From contig OZ023209.1 of assembly GCA_963995525.1 (NCBI GenBank), positions 31,148,566 to 31,212,565 of the forward strand: a DNA stretch of 64,000 nt, given 5' to 3'. This DNA comes from Escarpia spicata (taxonomy: Eukaryota > Annelida > Polychaeta > Sabellida > Siboglinidae). The notes beneath the pieces were generated by a model. It made no database searches, had not been told where the DNA came from, and worked only from the letters and a program-made list of their open reading frames with translations. Positions 1 through 10,623 of this stretch are shown here, piece after piece; the stretch's first letter is position 1; each line of letters opens with the position of its first letter. Made by a program: the position numbers and the translations under genes.

Positions 1-34
1 AAATTCCTGCGTGCATCCAGTGACACATTTATAG
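1..34 (+). CDS. possible 3' part of an internal exon cut by the window edge
   Basis: The first 34 bases end at a good splice donor (ATAG then GTAAGA at 35-40). Frame 1 is open and would leave phase 1. The last exon of the next gene model (640-805) needs phase 2 entry, so the two cannot join directly. If both belong to one gene, another exon must lie between 35 and 620, and I could not find one. This may be chance. Confidence 0.22.
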   Translation, partial: NSCVHPVTHL

Positions 35-639
35 GTAAGATTATTATCTTTACGGTGATATAAAATATTATTAAATTCGCGATTGCAATTTTAGGTATGG
101 CACCTACCTGTATAGATGCATGCCATGCTAAATTCTAGTGGTGCTACCTGCGGTGACGTCAACTCTACCGCTAGGTGTCGCAACAAACTGTACCAAAAAT
201 GTGCACAAAAGGGGTCTTGAACAGGGTGACAGAGGGGTTAAAAATTGTGTTGAATATCAGGACACTATTTTTAGAGTATATTTCATTCAGATTAGGAATA
301 AAAAAAGGTTCATTTCGCTTAGTCTGTAAGAAAAGGTTATAATTAAATGAGACTTTCTGCATTAATTTGTAGAATCAAGATATATTTATCTGATCTAACA
401 TTCGTTTCACACTGTAGAGGTACACATTCTATTTTAAAGGGAGACATCACATAAAATGATCGTGAGATAAAGGCAGAAGTTTTTGTCAGTTATGGTGACT
501 GTCATCTATGCTATATTGTGTTAATTGCATTGATTATTCAGATTAAAAATCTACATCCACTTTCTATGCCTTTCAAGATGTTTACTTTTTTCTTAATTTC
601 TGTACGTTGTAAGGTGATTTGTATGATTATTTGCTGCAG

Positions 640-805
640 TGACGATGAATCAACCCTTGTTAGAGGGGTGGATGATCTGACAGTTGGCAACAACGATGAT
701 GAAGATGATGCTGACAGTGAAGAAGCTGTGGATGAGGATGCTGATGGTTACGCTGGCATGGGCTTGAATGAGGAAGAGACTCGGAAGCTGTTTAATTTGT
801 CCTGA
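640..805 (+). CDS. terminal coding exon, acidic C-terminal tail of an unrecognised protein
   Basis: A polypyrimidine-containing acceptor (TTTGCTGCAG, ending at 639) opens a frame of 54 codons, entered in phase 2 and closed by TGA at 803-805. The peptide is strongly acidic: D, E and N make up most of the middle, including runs such as NNDDEDDADSEE. It ends in GYAGMGLNEEETRKLFNLS. The codons vary instead of repeating one trinucleotide, so the acidity is not a GAT/GAA microsatellite artefact. Acidic tails of this kind occur on many nuclear and ribosome-biogenesis proteins, but I do not recognise the family. An upstream ATG in the same frame (518) lies on the intron side of the acceptor and is probably not a start. 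Confidence 0.55.
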
Positions 806-2160
806 TGCTACATCCTGCTGATAGAATGGTATTAAATTGAGTCAGGATTATGGTGGCATGTTTGATGCAACATAAATTGCTGTGGTCGCTGTAGTATTTA
901 AGTACTAAGAAGTTCTGTTTTTCCACCCACATTTTGTTAGACTTCTTTTATAAAGGTGCCACGATTTGTACAGTTTTACATGTGAAAATAATTTACGTGA
1001 CAACTGCCTATGAAATGATAACTTGCTATACAGAAACATGGTGGATGATATTAACCACCGCTGCTATGAAATGTTATCGGTTTGTAGGCTGTGATTGTAT
1101 AGCATTCCTGAGTGTAGCATCCTAATGTAGTAGCTTGTTTTGTACAAGTCACAAGTGCTACAAAGGACGAATCAGTTTACCCTCTGCAGCCTGTATATTT
1201 ACAGTGCATTATTCTGATGAGGTTACAGGAAAACGTATCTTAGTAAGCAAACTATGAGCTGTTTTCATCCTTTCATTTATACTAGTTTCACTGGAAAGAA
1301 CCATTTATTGGGTCATTGGCAGGTCAGTTATTAGTCAGTGATTTGCTGTAATTCAGTTTTGTTTGCCAGAACTAATCTAATCGTAACTATTCGCTCTGAC
1401 TGTCACAAAATTGGTAAATTAACGGTTGTAATGGGTGGATTCCCAAGTGTAGCTAAAACGTGCAGTGCCAAAATATAGGTTAAAGCTTTGAATTATTGTT
1501 GGCTTCACACAAGGACAGTTTGCCGTTGAGCCGCCAACCTGGGAACAGTGACCTGAATTAAAGGAGCTTTTATGCATGTTTCCTAGAAACAAATGAATGT
1601 GTTTTACTTAAAGAATATGTTGAGAACGCCAAAACATGTACAGTTAAGAATTATGAGACATTTGTGTCAGTAGGTTTATGCTTAATAAGTTGAGTTTTCA
1701 AACCAAAATTATATCACTAGTGTTGATGTGATAGTTTGTGAACACTCCAAAATGTCGGATGTTGCCTTATTTGATAAAGTTGTCAGCATAACTAAATATT
1801 TTATTATTAGTTAAGATGTCAGCAGTGTTAACAAAATCGTTAAATAATTTGTATGTTCCAATAACTTGTTTTTGTTGGTACATTTAAAAGAAGGGTATTA
1901 ACTTATTAGGCATTTATCCGGGTATGTTTACTACAACCAGAAAATGTGGATTCATATTTAGTATTTACCAGAGGTGGAAAGTCACTTTTAATTATGTAAA
2001 CATTCACCAGGTGACAATAGCAGTTTCTAATGTATTCTGCACTTTGCGTTATTCGCCAGGGGGCAGCAGCCATAATGGATTCTTCAGTGACGGAATTATT
2101 CTCCAGGCGAAGACAATACTAATATATGAACAAGAAATAGTATGTGCCAAATAAATATTA
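806..2160 (+). other. probable 3' untranslated region ending at a poly(A) signal
   Basis: AT-rich, unique-looking sequence follows the stop at 805 with no significant frame. The first canonical AATAAA I find on the + strand is at 2150-2155, which would give a 3'UTR of about 1.35 kb. No GT-rich downstream element was rigorously identified; a TG-rich stretch at about 2165-2230 could serve. The assignment depends on the exon at 640-805 being real. Confidence 0.4.
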
Positions 2161-2243
2161 TATGCTTGTGAAATGTGCATGCGACAGTGTACACGTGCAC
2201 GTGTCCTGTGCGTGCGTGAGTGTGTATTGTTGCTGTATTTAGC

Positions 2244-2291
2244 TATATAAAAGGGACGCGTTCACAGAATGTGCCGTGCGTTCTGTCAGTT
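2244..2291 (+). promoter_or_regulatory. TATA-type core promoter candidate
   Basis: TATATAAAAG at 2244-2253 is a strong TATA box. It is followed by TTCACAG (about 2271) and TCAGTT (2286-2291), either of which could be an initiator. It lies just upstream of a 38-bp tandem repeat and no coding frame follows, so an LTR or other retroelement promoter is as likely as a gene promoter. No matching second LTR was found. Confidence 0.35.
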
Positions 2292-2332
2292 AGCAGCACT
2301 TCCAGTTCCGTAGGCGTCAGTAACTCTTCACA

Positions 2333-2454
2333 ACATCACAGGAGTCAGTAATTATGACAGCTCCACAAACACATCACAGGAGTCAGTAATTATGACAGCT
2401 CCACAAACACATCACAGGAGTCAGTAATTATGATAGCTCCACAAACACATCACA
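2333..2454. repeat. 38-bp tandem repeat, just over 3 copies
   Basis: A unit starting ACATCACAGGAGTCAGTAAT repeats at 2333, 2371 and 2409, with a partial fourth start at 2447. Copies are nearly identical (GACAGC versus GATAGC in the third). Confidence 0.95.
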
Positions 2455-2559
2455 CCGAAATCAACCAACTATGATTTCTACACCCAAAATAAAAAATAAT
2501 ACGGTACATGTAGCAGTGAAATTCATATTGAGGGGGGTACCAGAGCTTCAGCAACACTG

Positions 2560-3060
2560 AAAAATGTTCGCCGCCGCTTATCTTCCTTCACTTTGTGGCT
2601 GTCTCGGTTGGTTCGACTGTGACATCAGAAAACGGGGGGGGGGGGGTTGCTGTTGGAAATCATTTTTCGGTTGGCTCGACTGTGGCATCGGAAGAAGGGG
2701 GGGGTGCTGTTAGAATTTTTTTGCCGCTGTAACTTCAGCTTCTCCGCTGTCTCGGCTGTGAACTCGCTCGTGACATCCAAATATGGGGGACAGTGCTGTT
2801 GAAAATTATATTTTTTACGTCACGCCGCTTATTACTGGGAGGGGGGCAGAAAACCATATGTCTGGCCTCCAATTGCACACACCTTTCACAGTAGACAAGA
2901 ATACACATTAATCGTCTCATAACATTTATATTTCCTCCCGCCATTGACGTTCGCCACAAAAAAAAAACATTCACGTTCACATTTAATGGGGGCAGAACCA
3001 TATGTCTACCCCCGGAGAAATTCCAGGGGGCAGCTGCCCCCCTGTTCCCGCGCCTATGAT
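2560..3060. repeat. degenerate interspersed/tandem repeat block with G tracts
   Basis: Related segments recur: a gTCGRYTgtgRcatc core, then a run of G, then TGCTGTTRGAAAT/TGCTGTTGAAAAT (near 2610-2660, 2670-2720 and 2745-2810). The motif GGGGCAGAAxCCATATGTCT occurs at about 2845 and 2990. The end, rich in CCCCC and GCGCCTATGAT, resembles the end of a transposon-like repeat. The minus-strand frame through it (2735-3088) has no recognisable domain. Confidence 0.5.
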
Positions 3061-3222
3061 ATGTAGGCTTTTTATGTTTTGCAGACATTTAAACGATCTT
3101 GTCCGTTTTGTTACCGGGAACTCTTATGCCTTTTGAGCAAGGAATGGTTTATATCTAACAGTATTTTAGTGTTTTCATTGCCAACACAAAGAGACAGGTG
3201 TGTGGGTGCGTGAGTGTGTGAA

Positions 3223-3258
<36 letters not shown>

Positions 3259-3360
3259 GGAGAGAGAGAGAGAGAACAAGAGAGAACGAGCGACAGCAGC
3301 CAGACACACACATGCACGCGGGCGCACACGCACGTACGCACGCAGATATACACACACGGA
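3223..3360. repeat. GA microsatellite with poly-G interruption, then imperfect CA/CG repeat
   Basis: (GA)n at about 3223-3276 is interrupted by a run of about 12 G. CACACA/CGCACG-type repeats follow at about 3303-3358. The open frames here on both strands are repeat translations. Confidence 0.95.
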
Positions 3361-4378
3361 GAAACGAGTTTGCTTGACAGAACCTACCCGTCACCGTGTT
3401 TCAGTTCTCGCGGCAACCACACAGGGAAGACGTTTAGAGTTGGTACGTCATTGCCGACGTAATTTTCTTGCTCTTTTCATAGAACTTTGCAAAACGGCGG
3501 CATAATTTTCCGAAGATGACCTTCCAAAGCTTACAAATATTTGATTAGGCCATTTTGTGCTAACTGAACCTGCTGATATCCAGAGAATAGTTGGCGATGG
3601 CAACTGCGTAGTGACTTCTACGGTGACTTCTGAAGTCAGGCGAAAAGTTAAACAAGTTGTAACAAGGAATAACGAGAAGTGGATGCAAGTCCTCGATTTA
3701 TGCCAATCTGGTGGCCAAAACAGAATGAGCTGGAGAAAAAACCATGCTACATTATGCACTAATTGATTCGAAGATAGGTGTTTGACAGGTGCTAGGTGGA
3801 CGAATTGTGGTGGTTTGTCATGGCCACCGATGCATACTTGCCGTATAGAGTCTAGTTTGTTTTATGTCGTGTTTGTCTTAGTGAACCATGGGTGGTGGAT
3901 GTATAGTGGGATTATGAATGGATAGAATGACCAGTCACACGTGTGCGAACTGACCATGTGAGAGGCAGCTGGACCTACGCTTCCCTTTGGCCATTTTCAC
4001 CATCGTACGTTGACATGTAATGGACATTCGTGATTATCCAGCAAAATGGTCCTAACAGCACACCCTGAAAGACCTTGCCTAATACATTGCTTTTATTAGT
4101 TACAATATTTAATCATATTTTACAGTTATGAATCGTTATTTCTCTGAAGCCATTTTGCTGTGTTTCCGCCCGATTTAAAGTATTGTGGGAATTTGTTCAA
4201 GAAATTATATACTTATTTATCAAATCTCTAAATATATTTATGTCATCATAAACGGCATCCCTGCTACCCGAGATGTGTTTGTTTAGTCTTAGCCTGTGAC
4301 GTGAAGTATCTGACAGATATAGGAGTTGAATTATGTTTTGGTCGGTTTGTCAAGCTGATATGGCTAATTAGAATACAC
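3361..4378. other. no recognised gene
   Basis: Unique-looking sequence. A 69-codon frame at 3557-3766 contains GDGNC followed by VRRKV, which recalls OTU-protease starts but is too short and poor to call. Nothing else is supportable. Confidence 0.5.
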
Positions 4379-4484
4379 GCCACACACACACACACTCACG
4401 TACACACACGCATGCACACGCACACACACCCGCGCGCGCACACACAGACACACACGCACACACACAGGCAAACACACACACGCA

Positions 4485-4539
<55 letters not shown>

Positions 4540-4700
4540 TAGGAACGTTTTATGCAACGTGCGTTAACGTGAAATTTTTTTTACGGCAATACAAATGTCA
4601 TTCTTCTGCATAGCGCCATCCGGAGGATGGTCATGTTTGCTGGTATACACACACACACACGCACGCACGCACACACACACGCACACATACACACGAAGTA
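4379..4700. repeat. two CA microsatellites
   Basis: Imperfect then pure (CA)n at 4379-4538, and a shorter imperfect (CA)n/(CGCA)n at about 4646-4694. Unique sequence of about 105 bp separates them. Confidence 0.95.
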
Positions 4701-5923
4701 GGTCTATTCGTAAGACATTTGTTGTGACGTTTTTGGATACATATACAATTTATGTTAAATGTCCCCAAATGATCAACGGACATCGGGACAATCGCATAAA
4801 ACACGCGCTATGTTATGAACAACCGATTTACGTCCGTTTAACATCCGGTTCGAATCCTAAAACCGACAAGACGGGAAATTTCGAAAAACATCTTGAAACT
4901 ATCTGTATCCTGAAATCTGACGACTTCAAGGATATTTCATTAAGTCGTACGTAAGGATTGCACAACATGGGGCACGTACCCGGACGTTACGTCACGGGGA
5001 TCTCACTCAGACATCCCGACGCCGCACGAACGTCGGACGTTTCGCGGGAAAACGACTGGGCGCCATCCCGGGTATAAACTGAGGAAGATCTAGACCGATA
5101 AGACAGACTGGTACGTAACATTACGCGAGAGCTCGACAAAGGAGTTTCGCGCACACGCGACGTGTCTTATGTGGTATGATTTCAGCGGCGCGCTGTTGAA
5201 CTACAAATTAACGAGATAATACCGTGGCATGTGACAAAATAATTTAGGTAAATTATTTCACCGAGGGCAATAGAAAAGAAGGTAGTCAGAATGTTTCCAC
5301 TGCGGTCTCCGTCTGATCGATTGCCGATGTAGTCGTTTAATCTATTGTGTGTTGATGTGGTCGATCATGTCGGGTCGATCGGGTGCAATCTGCTTGGGCG
5401 GGAGGCGGGAAAAGCAGACGACATCCGGCGTTGTAGAAACATGTCGGTACTCCAGATTGATACACGTTAATGTTGCAAATGATTAAATATCCACACAAAA
5501 TATTATTAATACCATTATTTTTAAAAATAATTATGAGTGTCCGCCTGTTTGACTTGACATTCTGCATCAATCCATATGAATCCGTGTTGTATTTTTCATT
5601 GGTCAACCGGTGTAGGAATTACTTCAAAGCGCTATCCAATTTAAAAGCACAATTTGAGTGTTTTGAAATTAATTTGAAAACACAAATCCAAAAATCCGTA
5701 TTACATATGGAACATCTGGAGTCCTGTGCCACGTCTAAATATAACATTATTTTCGAAATTACATTTATAATGCGTTAGTGTTTGTAGTCGTATTGTGTCT
5801 ATATAAGACTATTCATCCCAACCCAAAGCAGAATATTGCTGCTCATTGTAGTTATACAGACTGTGCATTTGCCATTTAATGTGCAAAATGTGTTTATTTG
5901 TATTGTTGCCGTTGTTATTATCA
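4701..5923. other. no recognised gene
   Basis: Mixed sequence. GGTTCGAATCC at about 4848 matches a pol III B box but has no A box or cloverleaf. GGGTATAAAC at about 5071 is a weak TATA-like string. No convincing coding frame. Confidence 0.5.
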
Positions 5924-6012
5924 TTAGTAGTAGTAGTAGTAGTAGTAGTAGTAATAGTAGTAGTTGCAGTAGCAGTAGCAGTAGCAGTCTAGTAGTAGCG
6001 GCAGCGGTAGCT

Positions 6013-6048
<36 letters not shown>

Positions 6049-6061
6049 ATAGTAGTAGTAG
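5924..6061. repeat. TAG/GTA trinucleotide microsatellite
   Basis: Imperfect (TAG)n/(CAG)n blocks produce serine-, valine- and threonine-rich false frames on both strands. Confidence 0.95.
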
Positions 6062-6631
6062 CATACATTCCTTTTCCATTCCAGTTAATATTCTTGTATT
6101 CTATATGCCATTTGCTTTTTATAACATAATTCTATCAGATTTTTGATTAAGTTTCTGTTAGCATTACACTTTAGCATTATTAAATAAAAACAGCGTAGTT
6201 TGGTGGAATTTGGGATATCGCCTGTGTCGACTCGAGCGACGCCAAGTGGTTACAGACACATGTCGACAGGATGACTTAAATTTTACATAACTACAAACAT
6301 ATCGCGTTCGTTGTGACTGTAATTAGATTAAACCGAGGTTGCGGAGACGATGTAATGACAGCGTATAAATACAACTGTATTAATTGTGGATTGTCGTAGT
6401 GTACATTGTACGGAGGTGAATTGAAGAATGTACGTTATAGATGTTTGCGAAAATGTACGTTATACCAGAATCAACGTACAGCGAAATCAGGACACTCGCA
6501 CCTGCACACGCACAAACACACACCCACACACGCATGCACGTGCACACGCACACGCACACGCATGCATGCATATTCCGTGAAACACTCTAATACAATCGGT
6601 ATGATAAACATGTCGTACATCATGTGTATCT
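6062..6631. other. no recognised gene; short CA/CG repeat
   Basis: Unique sequence with an imperfect CACACG/CATGCA tract at about 6500-6572. No supported coding region. Confidence 0.5.
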
Positions 6632-7012
6632 AATTGTACTGTACGTGTGTATGTAGGCTCTATGCAATTGTACTGTACGTATGTATGTAGGCTCGATGCA
6701 GTTGTACTGTACGTGTGTATGTAGGCTCGATGCAATTGTACCTTACGTGTGTATGTAGGCTCGATGCAATTGTACTGTACGTGTGTATGTAGGCTCTATG
6801 CAATTGTACTGTACGTGTGTATGTAGACTCGATGCAATTGTACTGTACGTGTGTATGTAGGCTCGATGCAATTGTACTGTACGTGTGTATGTAGGCTCTA
6901 TGCAATTGTACTGTACGTGTGTATGTAGGCTCTATGCAATTGTACTGTACGTGTGTATGTAGGCTCTATGCAATTGTACTGTGCGTGTGTATGTAGGCTC
7001 GATGCAGTTGTA
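6632..7012. repeat. 34-bp minisatellite, about 11 copies
   Basis: A unit containing TGTACTGTACGTGTGTATGT then AGGCTCgATGCAAT recurs every 34 bp. Copies differ mainly at CTCGATG/CTCTATG. The period is not a multiple of 3, so the long minus-strand frames are simply stop-free repeat. Confidence 0.97.
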
Positions 7013-7534
7013 AGAGGAAATAACCGTTTTTATATTTCTAGAAACTAAACCTTCGTAGATGTATGAAAAAACTATGTCGCTTAAATACAAAAAGCAGCAA
7101 TTTGTAATGTATTGAGATTGTTCTGACAAGCAAATATGCGAATTATTGAGAGAAAAAAAACTTGTTATCGAAGATTATACGAAAATTACTATGTAGACAT
7201 CTATTCGTGTCCGATTTCGTACAAACGATGTTTATTTTCAGTAAAAGCCAGTCGTCGTTGCAGGACCATACCATTATTAATTAATATTTCGCGTTACTAA
7301 TTGTGCAAATCGGATTTCTCATTAAAATGTACCCATCCCACATGTTTCGGTTTGTATGAACAAGACGCGCCAACGACATTTGCAGAAAATGTCGATTGTC
7401 TTCACTATTTCCTCAATACGACGACCTTTCTGTGATCAGCTAAGCTGTGACACCCGTTCAGTATTTATCAAGGTTTTTTATTGAATTTATCCAAAATGAA
7501 TGCGATGACATCTATTTTTAAGCCACTACACAAA
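7013..7534. other. AT-rich spacer, no gene
   Basis: No frame, RNA or repeat that I can support between the two minisatellites. Confidence 0.5.
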
Positions 7535-7840
7535 AAGTATTCGTCGTATCGCGATATTGATATCACGACACAATACATATTCGTCATATCGCGATATTTA
7601 TATCACGACACAATACATATTCGTCGTTTCGCGATATTTATATCACGACACAATACGTATTCGTCGTATCGCGATATTTATATCACGACACAATACGTAT
7701 TCGTTGTATCGCGATATTTATATCACGACACAATAAGTATTCGTCGTATCGCGATATCTATACCATGATGCAATACATATTCGTCATATCGCGATATTTA
7801 TACCACAACACAATACGTATTCGTCGTATCGCGATATTTC
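7535..7840. repeat. 40-bp minisatellite, about 7.6 copies
   Basis: TCGTCgTATCGCGATATtTA begins copies at 7541, 7581, 7621, 7661, 7701, 7741, 7781 and 7821, each followed by TATCACGACACAATACrTAT. The unit contains partly palindromic TCGCGATAT and resembles sequence at the end of the adjacent hAT-like element (8110-8210). Confidence 0.97.
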
Positions 7841-8210
7841 ACATTTATGCCACGATATGAAGCGTATGGAGATACATAATGTTCAATAGTTAGTAAACGG
7901 TTTAGTTTCAACGAATCATGAGTAAAGCTCAGTAAGGTAAGGCAGATATTATTAAGGACACAATGTTTGGAACAAATAAACTCTTGAAGACCTAAGTCAA
8001 TTACCCCATCAGTCACTGATCCAGAAATATTACAAAAATAGAAATAATATCTTAAACAAAATTCGACGTGCTTGTGTTAGTCTTGGCAATTTTTAACACG
8101 AAAATATGTTTGCATATTTCGTATCACGATTCTTGTAAAGTGTAACGTGTATTATATCGTGAGATAAATGTCACGATACACCAAGGCATCGATAAATTGC
8201 CACAGCCCTA
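7841..8210. mobile_element. possible hAT-like nonautonomous element, one terminus
   Basis: Read on the minus strand from 8210 the sequence begins TAGGGCTGTGGCAATTTATC and continues with ATCGTGACA and TCTCACGATAT motifs. TAGGGCTG starts with TATCG-rich subterminal DNA are common in hAT MITEs. I could not find the opposite end or an 8-bp target duplication. The element may include the 40-bp array. Confidence 0.4.
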
Positions 8211-8450
8211 CTTATATGTGAAAAATCAAAGACGCGAATGATGCTCAATTATAATTTATAAATTGACACATCTTCCGTTTTAAGATTTTGCACGTGTTTA
8301 CACACCATAGTTTTTAAACAAGGGTGATTTACTTCCTTGTGTTAGTATAATGCAGACTGTTTTAGGGTCATCGGCAACATCCATTCCCGCGTAGATATTT
8401 CACCAAACATCCTAATAGGGCCTAAATATTTACAATGACAACAAGTATTT

Positions 8451-8451
8451 G

Positions 8452-8525
<74 letters not shown>
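8451..8525. repeat. TA microsatellite
   Basis: (TA)n with a single G interruption. Confidence 0.95.
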
Positions 8526-8530
<5 letters not shown>

Positions 8531-9335
8531 TTGTTTTATTAATAGAACATTCTAAAAAAAATTATTGGCATTAATACTGAGAATTTTTAAATGATTTGTT
8601 TACACTTTCGCCATATTTCTGAACACACTTTTCAGCAATGGTTCAAATGTGAATGATTGCCGTGTATACGGAATCATACGATGTTGCACCTGTTCACCGC
8701 AACACATATTTATATTAATTTTGTTAAAATCGACAATCTGGAATGGGATACGACGACATGCTAAAATTGTCGTCCCGCCTATAAATCGAACAAGGAAGCG
8801 TTCTGGGGATACGCCGACAAGACGTCAGCGCGATTACCCCTGCGCTGGGGAATCTGGCATCCGGGGGCCTAAATTGCACGTTAGATACGTTCAAATGCGA
8901 CATGTTATGTGATATGTTACGCGTGTTGTCGTGATTACCTGGCGTCCGTCACGTTCCCTGCGGTCTACCCTGTTATTTACCCCGATGGTTGGGGCATAAT
9001 TCCACGTCATTATCTACCCCGGGTGGGGTGGCGTATTAACGTTAGCATTATCACAGGTAAAGCACACAATACGCCTGATGCTGCAGACGTCGGACATCAA
9101 ACAAGAGTTGACAAAAGAACTTTGGTTCACATCGTGAGTGCGGAGTCATCAGATGTAACCGGAACTGGGAGTCGGTCGACATTAAGTTCAATCATTAATC
9201 AACTGCTCGTTTCTGTCTCGATATTGTGTGTTATTAGCGAATAAAGCAGATGCGTGGTGAGAGGAAAGTGAACGGAAACGAGAAAGACCAAGATTGCGAT
9301 GGGAGGATTGTGTAAAGAGAGATTTGGAGGGATTG
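8526..9335. other. no recognised gene
   Basis: Two adjoining + frames (8649-8912 and 8909-9244) have no recognisable motif and no splice context. I regard them as chance. Confidence 0.5.
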
Positions 9336-9428
9336 GATGTGGAGTGGGATGGAGATGTGGAGTGGGGTGGAGATGTGGAGTGGGGTGGAGATGTGGAGTG
9401 GGATGGAGATGTGGAGTGGGATGGAGAT
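9336..9428. repeat. 18-bp tandem repeat, about 5 copies
   Basis: ATGTGGAGTGGGATGGAG-type units (GGGaT/GGGgT variants). The 18-bp period keeps frames open on both strands. Confidence 0.95.
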
Positions 9429-10487
9429 TGAGAGCAAAAGACAGAGGGGAATGGAGGTGGGCGAAGGAGATAGCATTGCAAGAACAATGAGGGGATCAAG
9501 AAGAAAAGAAAACAGAAATCGTAGAGCAGTATCGAGGCCATTCTCACTCTGGACATACAGAGAAAAGATGAGGAGAACAACGGTGTGTATTATTGCCATG
9601 GAGTTATATGTTTAATACATTTAGGCTTTCAGTTGTCACGCATCTGCCTTGCTTCCATCCGTCGTGTCTAGGTACCAGGATGTCTCGTTGTCGCGTACCT
9701 GCAGTATGATCACGTGGTCAGTTACTTGCCCATTACAAATAAGATGTTTGCACATCGTACTTCATGTCATATTAAGCGCAAAGTGTTCAATCAACTTTAT
9801 TTAACAAGTATTTATTTTCATACTAAATTCTAACATTTTGCAGAAAGTTCAACAGAATTGAATGGTTCTTGACTACTAAACAATGGCGCCTCGACGAGAG
9901 GGCGCCGCGGAGCAAACAGAAGTGTCGTCTTTGTTGGAAGGACGCCACATTTCCCCACCTTATACGTGACATCTTCTCATTTATTCGCATTGAGTTGATA
10001 TAATTGTTTCCCTTAGATAAAAAGATAACACAGTCCTTGACCATGTTATGTTTACGGCCATTCAAACAACGGTCCTTTAACTCCCTTCGAAACACAGCTC
10101 GCATCATTACATCAATGTGGAATTAAGTTTAGGCTGAAATTGAGCGCGACGTCCCCATTATTTTGGCTTGTATGGCGATGCGCTACACGCCTGCGAATAC
10201 ATTTTTTCACAGCTAGATAGGTAAATGTTTTCGCGGCGCCCATTGGCTGTTGGCCTGACCTCTGACACAGAGGTCCACGTGCTTGGTAGAAAGTGTAAAC
10301 ATGTACTGAAAACTATGCTACTTATCGAAAACAGAGTGAATCAGCTATTGTTTTAATCTAACGTAGTTATAGGCTATATTACATATGCACGCACCCATTG
10401 GATATAATTATGACGTTGGTATCTTGTTAGCCACCCAATAAATGTAATGTCTTAATGTAAAATTACTGAAATAAACATGAGGTCAAG
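9429..10487. other. no coding frame; short palindromes
   Basis: GGCGCC at about 9889 and again about 10 bp later form a short inverted pair. GACCTCTG-ACA-CAGAGGTC at 10257-10275 is a perfect 8-bp-arm palindrome. An inverted CCAAT (ATTGG, 10242-10246) lies upstream of the promoter candidate below. Confidence 0.45.
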
Positions 10488-10545
10488 ACAACCAATCACG
10501 TGCGCAGTCGAGTCGCGACGCCTTAGCGCTGTCAACAATCAAAAC
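10488..10545 (+). promoter_or_regulatory. CCAAT/E-box promoter candidate
   Basis: CCAAT at 10492-10496 directly abuts CACGTG at 10497-10502, in CpG-containing sequence just upstream of an ATG that opens a short exon with a donor. There is no TATA box. Real promoter activity is inference. Confidence 0.35.
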
Positions 10546-10623
10546 ATGTCGAGTGTTGAATCGCGTTTCTGTAGTTTCCTCAACACAACTGAAGTTTGTC
10601 AAGATGAAACTGAAGATCTCACG
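10546..10623 (+). CDS. possible first coding exon, 26 codons
   Basis: ATG at 10546 in context AAAACATGT opens 26 codons, beginning MSSVESRFCSFLNTTEVCQ and ending EDLT. The exon ends exactly at a phase-0 donor, ACG then GTACGTAT. Support comes from the CCAAT/E-box promoter candidate 40-60 bp upstream, the change from CpG-containing to AT-rich sequence after the donor, and the good donor. I could not find a matching second exon in the AT-rich DNA downstream, and the peptide is not recognised. It could be the start of a long-intron gene or chance. Confidence 0.33.

Noticed and set aside
2140..2460. 5' LTR of a retrotransposon
   Set aside because: The TATA box and downstream repeats fit, but no TG/CA ends, primer-binding site, second LTR or gag/pol sequence was found.
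3557..3766. 69-codon frame with GDGNC and VRRKV resembling an OTU protease start
   Set aside because: The aromatic-rich segment after the catalytic cysteine and the later histidine are absent, and there is no splice or promoter context. A five-residue match is not enough.
4848..4858. GGTTCGAATCC as a tRNA B box
   Set aside because: No A box at the right distance and no stems, so it is not a tRNA gene or clear SINE.
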